Positions 23,204 to 32,540 of a DNA stretch of 64,000 bases are shown here, piece after piece (positions within the stretch are counted from its first letter, which is position 1; each line of letters opens with the position of its first letter). The stretch lies in NCBI GenBank assembly GCA_015501595.1, contig JADNRX010000074.1, forward strand, positions 115,969 to 179,968, written 5' to 3'. Origin of the DNA: Hymenopellis radicata. Taxonomy: Eukaryota > Basidiomycota > Agaricomycetes > Agaricales > Physalacriaceae. Made by a program: the position numbers and the translations under genes. The notes below the pieces were generated by a model that was not told the origin of the DNA, ran no database searches, and worked only from the letters and a program-made list of their open reading frames with translations.

Positions 23204-23434
23204 TATTTTTGACCTAGAACCAACCTCGACAATCTCGACAACCCGACAACCCAAAAACAACCACCCGTAGCCCTTGTCTCTGGAACGGATCGGTCTGATC
23301 AACTGGCACTACCTCGACACCGTGCTACACCCATAGACCTCTGCTTTACTTCTCTTACTACTCTGCTTCACTTATAATCTCTCTCGAAAACCGACAAAAC
23401 CGACAAAAACATCTCTGTTCCAACAACCAATACT

Positions 23435-26400
23435 ATGTCCGCCACTAATTCGAACCGCTACCATTTCCGCACTCGCGCTGGTGCCACCGCTGCTTCTGCG
23501 GCTCCGGCTCCTCGTGTTATTGACCCTGGTGAGTCTCCGCTTACCAACCGTGATGCTAACGCGTCTTCAGCTTCTCGTAACGAGTACTCTCACGCTGAGC
23601 CCGAGCAAGCTGCTAGACGCAGTGATCCACTTGTGGAGATCCCCCAGGGTGATAACCCTGCGGCCGGTGTGCAATCTGCCGCCGAGAACGACGCGTCCAA
23701 CCCAATTGGGAACGACGCCGTCAATAGAGAGACGGGTCCCATCCTGGAGATGAACCCTGAACCTTCTGTTACCGCTCCTCTAGCTCCGGCTGGGGAAGGT
23801 GGACATTTTGAACCGTCTGGTAGACGTACCGGACGCGTAGACCGTGTTGTAGACACGAATTTGAATGAGAATTCTCTTGATGGTGCCAATCTTTCGCGTG
23901 AACAGATTGATGCTATCAGGCAGGCAGAGGAACAGATGCCTGCTGCGGCTCGTGAGCGCTTCCACCGCCGCCCCGTCACGATCCAGAACGAATCCGAGCG
24001 CGAGAATACTCCTGAACCCGTCGCCGGACCCTCCAAGGACAAGGGTAAACGCGTAGATTATCGCGAGAAGAACATACCCGGTATAGATCAGGAGGATATG
24101 AATCCCGATAAACAGTCTGAGATGCTCAACTTTTGGGAGTCAATGAAGAATCAAGATGTTGGATTACAACAAGCTATTTTCCAACAAATTCAGGAAACTC
24201 GTGACCGACTCGAACGCTCGGTCGAACAAGAGAATCGTGACCAAGTTGAATCTCACGTTGAACAAGACACGCGTGTGCGCGGTTCTCGTGAGAAGAAGTC
24301 GCGTAAGGCGCCCAGTAACGCGACTGAGCCTGCTAGAGGTCCTCGCACTGGTGGTCCTGCCCTGGGTCGCCGTGCCGACTCTATGCAGCCTCTGATTCAG
24401 AACCTTGTGACCCAGAACATGAGGAAAACACGCACTATTGTGAACGGACGGCAGACATCCGTTCCTAACTCGTCCCGAAGCGGTGGGATTGTACCTAATG
24501 TTCCAACGACCCAACTTCCTGTCAACAGTTTCATTGGACAGGCGTTGAACGGTGATAGACGCGGGAATGGAGGGCGTAAGTCAGGTCCAGAACACTCTTC
24601 TGGTACCTCCGGGAACGCACCTCCACCACGTCAAACCCGTTCGCCGTCTCCAGAGGGTTCCGATCCGGAAGATCCTAGTGATCCTGATGATCAGGAAGAA
24701 GAAGATGAGGACGATAACTCATCGGAAGATGACCGTGGTCGTAAGAACTATAAGTACAGTCGCGCCAAGCCGATTGAACCTAAGTCGTATGATGGTGCAC
24801 CTGATGTTCATCTTGTTAGTCGTTTCATATCAGAATGTGAAGTTTACCTTGAAATGTTGAATGACAAGAAGTCGCGTGATGTCCTTAACGTTTCTCGTTA
24901 TCTTGAAGGCAAGGCGCGGCGCTACTATGACCGTGTCGTTCAGCGCGAGTATTGGAGATGGGAACTCACCGACTTCTTCCGTGCTATGTTCAACTATTGC
25001 TTCCCCAAGGACTTCTTAACTGATGTGCGCAGCAAGATTGATGGCTGCTACCAAGGGAGTCGCACCGTCCGTGACTATGCCTATGAGCTCCAGGACTACT
25101 ATCACATCATTGATGATGAGTCCGAGAGATCACAAGTTCTTCGCTTACACAAGGGTTTCCGCACAAAGATTCGCAGTGAGTTGAAGCTGCGAGGATACCA
25201 CCCGGAGACTTGTGACTGGGAGACCATCGTGGATATGGCTGAGACTATTGAGGAAGTCATGAACTCGGATGAGAAAGAGGATCGACGTAACTTCGAGCAT
25301 CAACGCCGCGGCAATCTCCGTCGTACGAACTATCAGACGGAGAACAATAAGTACAACAACGTGCCTCGTTCTCGACGTGATTACTCGCCTCGCGCCGCCC
25401 GTCAGAACTCGACTGATGAAGGACTTGAACGCTGGGGCAAGCGCCCAATGAACTCTACCCGCCGGTGGTCACATAATGGACCAAAACGTTCGAACTTTCC
25501 CGCGCGTAAGCCACAGGCTCACGCTGGTTCATCTACAAAGCGTGATTCCGGAATGTCACAGGTGGAGAAGGATCGTCACCTTGCGGAAGGTCTCTGCTTT
25601 ACTTGCCACGAGAAGGGACACACGTCCAGGAACTGCCCAACTCGTAATTCGGCAACTGGCAGCCGGACGGCTCCTCCTGGCTTGAGGGCCGCGAGTATCC
25701 GCTTTGATATCAAGGAAGTTGATCGTCTTGAGAAGCTGGCAGCGTCTACTCAAGATCAGACGAACGTTCGGCTTAACAGCATGTGTTTTAGCTGTGTAGA
25801 CAACTCACCAACTGTATTTCCCAATGATGATGACAGTCGTGAGTGCCGGATGACGCCACATTTGGTCTGGTTCAAGAAGCGGCCTATTTTGGCTACCTAT
25901 TTCGAGTCAGAGCCTTTCTTTAACATGTTCAAAGAGGAGAACATAGCTGAATGGGTTAACCGCCCGATTGGACGGCTACTCGAAGATCATCACGAGTTTG
26001 ACTTGGCCAAAGGCGCGTCCTACGGCTACCCTGGTGATACTGCTGAAACCAGCGGGGATTCGTCCGATGACCGCTTCTGCATCTATAATACATCTGAGGC
26101 AACTCATATGCTGGTTGATATGACCTATGAAAATGATTCAGACCGTTATATTGAGGTGCCAAGTTCGGTCTTGAATGGCCAAAGCCTCGTCGCGTGGTAT
26201 CAGTATTATCGCAGCTGCAAGATTCGAAACCGCGACTTACCATCGCCTTTCTCGACTCGTCCAAATGATGATTATGATCTCCTTCCCAGGTTAGTTGAAG
26301 ATTTCATGTCGCGCTGGGTGCATTCGCGTTCTCGTTTCGCTGTGAAACCCACTTTTGCGAAGTCGAATGTCCTTGGAATCACGGACTTGAAATCGGAGAG

Positions 26401-27229
26401 GACGGTCTTCATTGAGAGACGAGAGCTGTGCAACTCGCGTCTTCGTCTTGGCAACTGGTGGCTCCGTCAGCTTGAGAAGATTGACAGCCACTGTGCAAGA
26501 CGTGACTTCTGGAGTGATGTTGATTTTACGCTTGACACATTTGGCAGTGATTCCGATGAGGCTGATCCGGATCGCGTGGACGATCCGGATCGCGTGGACG
26601 ATCAGTATCTTGACGCGATCGACGACAACTCAGGATGTTACCTGGGAGCAATTGAGCGTAATGCTAGCTCTGCACGCGACTTCGGACGACTGGTGCCTAA
26701 ACCAATGGTTATCGTGGTCCGAATCAATGGCCATACAGCGCGTGCTCTCGTTGACTCTGGTTCCTTAGGCGACTTCGTCTCCAGTACGCTGGCGGATCAG
26801 CTGCACTTGCCAAAGGTGCAGCTTGAGAAGCCGATTCCACTGCACTTGGCAGTACAGGGATCTCGTTCGAAGATCAACTGGGGAACGAGTCCCACATTCG
26901 AGTATCAAGACATCAGTGAGACGCGGTACTTTGATGTGATCAACCTGGGAAACTACGATGTGATTCTAGGCACACCGTTTTTGTTTCAGCATCGTGTATC
27001 GTTTGGGCTTAACCAGCCTCATCTCACGATAGGAAGCTCGAAGGCTCTACCTGTTGAAGGGATCAATGTTAGCAAGATTGACTCTCGTGCGACAGAGTTA
27101 CACGATGAACGGCTTGATGAAGTGCGCCGCCACCTTATGGAGTATGCAGATCCGCTCTTCACGGATGCTGCTAAATCTCCATTGCCACCGTTACGGGCTA
27201 TCAATCATGAGATTCCTCTGATTGACTGA
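23435..27229 (+). CDS. Gag-protease polyprotein of element 1
   Basis: 1264 codons from ATG 23435. Residues 1-440 are low-complexity and charged. The retrotransposon Gag domain starts near residue 450 (YDGAPDVHLVSRFISECEVY, later YLEGKARRYYD and DFFRAMFNYCFPKD). A CCHC zinc knuckle, CFTCHEKGHTSRNC, is at about residue 721. An aspartic protease with ALVDSGSLGDFVSS is at about residue 1105, followed by NYDVILGTPFL. The frame ends at TGA 27227-27229, exactly where the connection to reverse transcriptase begins (NHEIPLID). The region 26550-26600 has a short tandem duplication (DPDRVDDPDRVDD). Confidence 0.93.
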   Translation: MSATNSNRYHFRTRAGATAASAAPAPRVIDPGESPLTNRDANASSASRNEYSHAEPEQAARRSDPLVEIPQGDNPAAGVQSAAENDASNPIGNDAVNRETGPILEMNPEPSVTAPLAPAGEGGHFEPSGRRTGRVDRVVDTNLNENSLDGANLSREQIDAIRQAEEQMPAAARERFHRRPVTIQNESERENTPEPVAGPSKDKGKRVDYREKNIPGIDQEDMNPDKQSEMLNFWESMKNQDVGLQQAIFQQIQETRDRLERSVEQENRDQVESHVEQDTRVRGSREKKSRKAPSNATEPARGPRTGGPALGRRADSMQPLIQNLVTQNMRKTRTIVNGRQTSVPNSSRSGGIVPNVPTTQLPVNSFIGQALNGDRRGNGGRKSGPEHSSGTSGNAPPPRQTRSPSPEGSDPEDPSDPDDQEEEDEDDNSSEDDRGRKNYKYSRAKPIEPKSYDGAPDVHLVSRFISECEVYLEMLNDKKSRDVLNVSRYLEGKARRYYDRVVQREYWRWELTDFFRAMFNYCFPKDFLTDVRSKIDGCYQGSRTVRDYAYELQDYYHIIDDESERSQVLRLHKGFRTKIRSELKLRGYHPETCDWETIVDMAETIEEVMNSDEKEDRRNFEHQRRGNLRRTNYQTENNKYNNVPRSRRDYSPRAARQNSTDEGLERWGKRPMNSTRRWSHNGPKRSNFPARKPQAHAGSSTKRDSGMSQVEKDRHLAEGLCFTCHEKGHTSRNCPTRNSATGSRTAPPGLRAASIRFDIKEVDRLEKLAASTQDQTNVRLNSMCFSCVDNSPTVFPNDDDSRECRMTPHLVWFKKRPILATYFESEPFFNMFKEENIAEWVNRPIGRLLEDHHEFDLAKGASYGYPGDTAETSGDSSDDRFCIYNTSEATHMLVDMTYENDSDRYIEVPSSVLNGQSLVAWYQYYRSCKIRNRDLPSPFSTRPNDDYDLLPRLVEDFMSRWVHSRSRFAVKPTFAKSNVLGITDLKSERTVFIERRELCNSRLRLGNWWLRQLEKIDSHCARRDFWSDVDFTLDTFGSDSDEADPDRVDDPDRVDDQYLDAIDDNSGCYLGAIERNASSARDFGRLVPKPMVIVVRINGHTARALVDSGSLGDFVSSTLADQLHLPKVQLEKPIPLHLAVQGSRSKINWGTSPTFEYQDISETRYFDVINLGNYDVILGTPFLFQHRVSFGLNQPHLTIGSSKALPVEGINVSKIDSRATELHDERLDEVRRHLMEYADPLFTDAAKSPLPPLRAINHEIPLID

Positions 27230-30200
27230 GGAGAAAGTCTACTCATGGCGGCCAGCTCGCTGTCCTGAGCCGCTGAAGTCCCAGTGGATTGAGAAGAAGC
27301 GTGATTATATCAAGTCTGGAAGATGGCGTCACTGGCGTGTGTCTACCGCACACAATACGGTTCCGATGTTGTGTGTCTTTAAGCCTCATCGTCCTGCAAA
27401 TGCGCCGGAGCTGCGTTGCGTAGTTGATTTCCGTGAGCGGAATGCGAACACACGAAAGATGACAGCACCATTGCCATCAATTCCTGGAATGCTATGGCGT
27501 GTTGCTGGCCATAAGTATGTCTCCATGTTCGATCTTCAGGCTGCATATGAGCAGATTCGGACAGTTGACGCTCACGTCTCGAGGAACGCTGTCACTACGC
27601 CTGACGGCAATATCGAGTCGCGTGTCCTAGTCCAAGGGGATACAAATGCTCCCGCGACGTGTCAGGCAGTGATGAATCATATCTTCGCACCATATATTGG
27701 TCTATTTCTTGATGTGTATCTTGATGACATTGTCGTCTATTCGGATACTCTTGAGGAACACGTCGAGCAGTGCAAGATCGTGTTTGACATTCTTCACCAG
27801 GAGAAGTTTTACTTGAGTAAGAAGAAAGCGCAGATTCTTCCACAAGAACTGCACATTCTGGGCCACATAATTGACGCTAAGGGCATCAGAATGGATCCTG
27901 TGAAAGTCGACAGCATCAAGAACTGGAAGGTTCCTACGAATCGTGAACTCTTGATGGGCTTCCTCGGCGCAGTTGGGTATCTGGCTGATAACGTCGGCGG
28001 TATTCGAGTGCCGATGGGTGTTCTACATTCGTTAACATCAAAGGAAGTTCCGTTCAGATGGACCGAGACGCATCAGCGTGCCTTCCAGGATGTCAAAGAC
28101 CATGTGGAAGCATATCGTGAACATCGGAGAACGACACTCAAGTACGGGCCGAATGAGCAGACAATCAATGTCATTACGGACGCAAGCAGTACAGGAATAT
28201 CCGGCGTTATAAGCCAAGGAGACGACTGGAGGGCGGGAAAGATTGCGGCCTTCTATTCGGCCAAGTTGAATCCCGCACAACAAAACTATCCTGTACACGA
28301 GCTTGAGATGTTCGCTGGCGTCGAAACCATGAAACGTTATCGTGATCTACTTCAAGGGTGTCATTTTAAGTGGTATACGGATCATAAGGGTCTGGAACAC
28401 TTACTTTCGCAAAAGAACCTGTCCGGTCGACAGGCAAGATGGATCGAGTCGTTGTCCGACTTCGACTTTGAGGTGATCTACGTGCCTGGGGCTGAGAACG
28501 TTCTGAGTGACGCGTTATCGCGTATTTACGGGAACGACGCACCTGGCACTGTTCGTGCTCCATCGGAGTATTCCAGACATGACGAGGACTGGCCACCGCC
28601 GGAAATCCGCGAGTTAGACATCACGATGCCTGTCGTAGTCGGTCTTGAGGCGAATGCGGTCGCAACGCGAAGTGCCACGGGTGCTAAGGCTCCGTGGACT
28701 CTTGCTCCTAAGAAGACGCGGGCTAAGGCGTCAGCCGACTTCAAGAAGATCAACGAAGATGATGCTTCTGCCTTTGCCAAACGAATGGTCGGTAAATTTG
28801 TTCTCAAAGGACCTAAGGCTCCTAAAGAACAAATGGAGGGCGGGAGTACACACCAAGTCTCTGACAACATTCGCGACACGCACACCGAAGCTGAACATGA
28901 ACATCAGAGTGCAGACTTGCCAAATGAGGAAGGTCTACATACAGCAATTCCTGAATTACCGCATAGAGACGTCCCGATTTCAAATAACGCGACGTCGAAC
29001 AGGCCTGAAGGCACCACGGACTCGAGTAGCACTCTACTCGATGTCGTGAATGATAAGCTTTTAGGCATAAACTTGTCAGATATCATCAAGTTGAATTATG
29101 ACAAAGACGTTACCTTCAGGAAAGTTCTCGAGAACCCGAAACAGTTCAAGAACTTCGTAGTCGAAGACGGCTTGCTCTACTTGCAGGAACAAGGTCGTTT
29201 ACTGCTTTGCGTACCTGAAAATGTTGTTATTGATGGTCGTAACTTGCGTGAGATCGTGATCTCTGAAGCGCATTCGATTTTAGCGCATTTGGGTCCGAGT
29301 AAAACGATCGCGTACCTGCGAGATCATGTTTGGTGGAAAACCTTAACTCATGATGTCCATGCATACTGCGATAGCTGTATGACATGTAAGCGAAGTAAAC
29401 CAAACAATCAGCGACCTTACGGACTGTTGAATCCACTCGAGGTTCCTTCGTATCCATGGGAATCCATCGGGATTGACTTTGTGGGTCCACTACCAGAATC
29501 GGAGAATCGAGATGGATCTTTCAACTCCCTGACGGTCGTAATTGATCTCTTGACTGGCATGGTCCACCTGATCCCAAGTCGAACAGACTACACTGCGAAG
29601 CAGATAGCTGAGCTCATTTATTCAGAGATATACAAACATCATGGCTTACCTCGACACATCGTGTCCGACCGAGATGTGTTATTTACGAGTAACTTCTGGC
29701 AACATTTGCATAAGTTACTCGGAGTCAGTTTGAAAATGAGCAGTGCTTACCATCCGCAGAGCGACGGCTCGACGGAACGCGCCAATAGAACGGTGACACA
29801 GATGATTCGGAACTGTGTCTCCGAAGATCAGAAGAACTGGCTCCAGAAGCTACCTGGAATCGAGTTCGCGATCAATTCGGCGCGCTCTGACACGACAGGA
29901 TACTCACCGTTCTTTCTGAACAATGGTCGCATCCCGAGATCCATGATATGGAACTCGCCAACTGATTCGAAGTTTCCCGGCGTGTCCAAGTTCGCATTGC
30001 AGATCAAGTCGGCAGTCATGGGAGCTCACGACGCGATTCTCGCGGCTCGTGTGAAACAAACGCGAGATGCGAACAGACATCGGCGTCCCGCTCCATTTGA
30101 AAAGAAGGATCTTGTTTATATCTCCACGGAGAACATCAAGCTGCCGAAGGGTCTTGCACGAAAGCTGGCACCTAAATTTATAGGTCCATATCAGATCACC

Positions 30201-31679
30201 GAGAACTTTGGAAATAATTCTTACCGGATCGAGTTACCGCCAGATCTGAAGCGACGCGGTTTACATCCCGTGTTCCATGCTTCAAAACTTCGTGTCCATG
30301 TCCCGAATGATGACCGCCTATTTCCAGGACGAAGACATGATCAGATTGGTCTCGGAACACAAAACGAGGCTGAATGGCAAGTTAAACGAATCAATACTCA
30401 CCGAGGAAGAGGAACGACTGCGGTCTTCGAGGTCGAATGGTCCTCGGGAGATCGTACATGGCTCCCGTATCGCGACGTCGAGAAATTTGTCGCATTGCAG
30501 GACTATCTTGAGGTCCTCGGAGCGAAAAGCGTGAAGAATTTGACGAATCCTATTGCGGCACTTGACGCCACGGATTCTCAGCTTGAACTAGGAGCTGTGC
30601 AAATTGTAAGCGAGCGAGAACGACGCGGAGTAAAAGCGAATCGAAATACCAAGGTGTATAAGAGGCGGGACGAAGCTCAAATTCATCCCAGGTCCTCACC
30701 TCCAGCACAAACCAACACCACCACACCAGCAGCCGCTTCTCTACTTCCCTTCATCGACAACCTTCTCGCCTCGCTTTACCAGCACATCACCGCGCTTCCC
30801 CATACTTGCCCACCGTCCAAACACTCCCACTCATCTTGCGCACCAATGGCCCATCCGTCCCCGAACGTTTCAACAAGAACCCATCCATCATCGTGTTGGG
30901 ACCGAAAGGTCTCATTGTTGCGTCGGCTGGCGGTACGAAGCACACCCAATGGTCGCGCACGCAGATCGATTCCATCTGCGAAGAGGACAAGATCGCGCAC
31001 CAGGCGGCGAAGAAGAAGTCCTGGCACCGAGCATTTCGTCCGCCCGAATGGGAGCAACCACTTCCGCCAGAAATACAACGCTGGCGCGCCCAACAAGCTG
31101 TTTGCCACCATCAACAGTGACGGCACCGTCGACGTTCCCAACAATCCTCCCATTACCATCGACGACATCCTTCCACCACTCCCAGTCAAGGTCACCAACG
31201 ACGAGATTGACCGTGTCAAGTTCGCGCGCATGCAGAACGTGACTTTGGACATGTTCCTGGACAAGGAGGAGCGCCAGCGGCGCCACAGGATCCAGCGCGA
31301 GAAGGATCGCCAGTTGAAGGCGGAGCGCAAGCGCGGTATCGACGACGCGCAGCTCATCGGCCGTCTCAAGACGTTCAGGACCCATGCTCGTGGTCGCGGC
31401 GCTTATCCCGACTCCTGCGTCAAGCGCGACGCGTCTGAAGTTGCGCCAGCCACGGCTCCATACCCCACGATCATCGACGACGACCCTGCTCAGGGTACCG
31501 GTACCAATAACTATGCCGGCGGTGACAATGTTGCTGGTCCATCCAACGGGTCTGCTGGTCTTGCTGTTAACGACGCCGACGAGGAGATGGCTGATGGTGA
31601 AGATGATGGTGGGAACGAAGCTGATGCTGAGGCTGATGATGACGAGGAAGAAGGCGGCTTGGTGACGTACGAGGGCTAG
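27222..31679 (+). CDS. Pol polyprotein of element 1 (RT, RNase H, integrase, chromodomain)
   Basis: About 1485 codons in the +1 frame relative to gag, overlapping it by 8 nt. The reverse transcriptase shows FDLQAAYEQI, LVQGDTNAPATCQAVMN and the catalytic YLDD at residues 166-169. RNase H shows VITDASSTGISGVI and WYTDHKGLEHL. Integrase has the HHCC zinc site (AHSILAHLG ... CDSCMTCK, about residue 683) and the DDE triad in GIDFVGPL, SDRDVLF and DGSTERANR. A chromodomain-like segment is near residue 1050 (EWQVKRINTHRGRG ... WLPYRDVEKF). A further 400-residue tail ends in an acidic stretch. There is no ATG at the start, so expression needs frameshifting or the frame break is a mutation. Confidence 0.9.
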   Translation: MTEEKVYSWRPARCPEPLKSQWIEKKRDYIKSGRWRHWRVSTAHNTVPMLCVFKPHRPANAPELRCVVDFRERNANTRKMTAPLPSIPGMLWRVAGHKYVSMFDLQAAYEQIRTVDAHVSRNAVTTPDGNIESRVLVQGDTNAPATCQAVMNHIFAPYIGLFLDVYLDDIVVYSDTLEEHVEQCKIVFDILHQEKFYLSKKKAQILPQELHILGHIIDAKGIRMDPVKVDSIKNWKVPTNRELLMGFLGAVGYLADNVGGIRVPMGVLHSLTSKEVPFRWTETHQRAFQDVKDHVEAYREHRRTTLKYGPNEQTINVITDASSTGISGVISQGDDWRAGKIAAFYSAKLNPAQQNYPVHELEMFAGVETMKRYRDLLQGCHFKWYTDHKGLEHLLSQKNLSGRQARWIESLSDFDFEVIYVPGAENVLSDALSRIYGNDAPGTVRAPSEYSRHDEDWPPPEIRELDITMPVVVGLEANAVATRSATGAKAPWTLAPKKTRAKASADFKKINEDDASAFAKRMVGKFVLKGPKAPKEQMEGGSTHQVSDNIRDTHTEAEHEHQSADLPNEEGLHTAIPELPHRDVPISNNATSNRPEGTTDSSSTLLDVVNDKLLGINLSDIIKLNYDKDVTFRKVLENPKQFKNFVVEDGLLYLQEQGRLLLCVPENVVIDGRNLREIVISEAHSILAHLGPSKTIAYLRDHVWWKTLTHDVHAYCDSCMTCKRSKPNNQRPYGLLNPLEVPSYPWESIGIDFVGPLPESENRDGSFNSLTVVIDLLTGMVHLIPSRTDYTAKQIAELIYSEIYKHHGLPRHIVSDRDVLFTSNFWQHLHKLLGVSLKMSSAYHPQSDGSTERANRTVTQMIRNCVSEDQKNWLQKLPGIEFAINSARSDTTGYSPFFLNNGRIPRSMIWNSPTDSKFPGVSKFALQIKSAVMGAHDAILAARVKQTRDANRHRRPAPFEKKDLVYISTENIKLPKGLARKLAPKFIGPYQITENFGNNSYRIELPPDLKRRGLHPVFHASKLRVHVPNDDRLFPGRRHDQIGLGTQNEAEWQVKRINTHRGRGTTAVFEVEWSSGDRTWLPYRDVEKFVALQDYLEVLGAKSVKNLTNPIAALDATDSQLELGAVQIVSERERRGVKANRNTKVYKRRDEAQIHPRSSPPAQTNTTTPAAASLLPFIDNLLASLYQHITALPHTCPPSKHSHSSCAPMAHPSPNVSTRTHPSSCWDRKVSLLRRLAVRSTPNGRARRSIPSAKRTRSRTRRRRRSPGTEHFVRPNGSNHFRQKYNAGAPNKLFATINSDGTVDVPNNPPITIDDILPPLPVKVTNDEIDRVKFARMQNVTLDMFLDKEERQRRHRIQREKDRQLKAERKRGIDDAQLIGRLKTFRTHARGRGAYPDSCVKRDASEVAPATAPYPTIIDDDPAQGTGTNNYAGGDNVAGPSNGSAGLAVNDADEEMADGEDDGGNEADAEADDDEEEGGLVTYEG

Positions 31680-31712
31680 ATGGAACTTCGGGTCGAAGTC
31701 CCGGAGGGCGTA

Positions 31713-31958
31713 TGTAGCGAATAGTGACCGCTGTCACCGCTACTTTCCTTTTTTACTCTATTTCTCTACTTTACTTTACTCATAGATGCGGCGCGCAACC
31801 CATAGAGCGAGCCGCTGTTACTCAGTACTCTTATTTTCTCTATATAAGACCTAGCTACTACGTAGAAGTACTTCAGCTCAATCGAGGATACTTTCACCCG
31901 GTCTATCTTCGGAACGCGCTCTCGTGTGACGCTACCTTATTCGTATGCTAACGTTACA
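31713..31958 (+). repeat. 3' LTR of element 1
   Basis: 246 bp. It matches the 5' LTR except for two C-to-T differences near its right end. Confidence 0.95.
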
Positions 31959-32034
31959 GACACGTACCTGGGCTGCCTTTGTGCGTCACCAACAACGTCA
32001 AGACCACTGGACAGTAAAGACAGGGCATTGCCGC

Positions 32035-32473
32035 TGTAAGGCACTATTCGTGATTTTGACTCTTCCAGAGATCCCCGAGGTCTGATTCTCATTGTAGGAT
32101 AAGTACTTATTTAGTCTTTTGTAGCATATTTTGTAGTTTGGTCACGTGATCTTATCATCACGTGACTGGTCCTGTACATGCGCGCGCCTCATTGCAATAC
32201 ACTCACTCTTTTACTCCCATCATTCCCCCACTTGCCTTGCGCATTGGCGGGAAATAGGAGATCCCATCCACCTTGAGTGGACCCTACCATCTCGTACGGA
32301 ACAGCAATACAACAGCTACAGGTTCCGGCCCTATACCGGTATTTCTCGCATTTCTCTCTATTTCTCGGTTTCTTACAGCATTTCCGTGAACGCGGACACC
32401 TTTGTACTCCCTGTGGAATACGCCTGTCGGACGGTACCCAGCAGTGAGGCGGCTTCTCGAATCACGCCTTACA
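32035..32473 (+). repeat. 5' LTR of element 2
   Basis: 439 bp, TGTAAGG...CCTTACA. It contains an E-box inverted repeat (separate entry). The LTR is intact, unlike its partner. Confidence 0.92.
32141..32166. promoter_or_regulatory. Paired CACGTG E-box inverted repeat in LTR 2
   Basis: Ten-base arms GTCACGTGAT and ATCACGTGAC are perfect inverted copies separated by six bases. The same structure is in the 3' LTR at 40247-40272. CACGTG is the core site of bHLH factors. Confidence 0.6.
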
Positions 32474-32540
32474 AAGGTGGACACATTGGGAATCGTCCCG
32501 GTGTATTCCCTTTTCATCATTCTTCCCATTACGCTTCGCC

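Larger units (their letters stand above)
22958..31958 (+). mobile_element. Ty3/Gypsy LTR retrotransposon (element 1)
   Basis: A 9.0-kb element bounded by two 246-bp LTRs that begin TGTAGCGAAT and end in CA. They differ at two positions, so insertion is recent. Flanks GACGC (22953-22957) and GACAC (31959-31963) look like a 5-bp target duplication with one change. Inside are gag-protease and pol in the order protease, reverse transcriptase, RNase H, integrase, chromodomain, which is the Gypsy (chromovirus) order. A clear tRNA primer site was not identified after the 5' LTR; a purine-rich CCGGAGGGCG precedes the 3' LTR. Confidence 0.95.

Noticed and set aside
30776..31385. Minus-strand ORFs over the pol tail
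   Set aside because: Antisense shadows of the retrotransposon ORF; no recognised domain.
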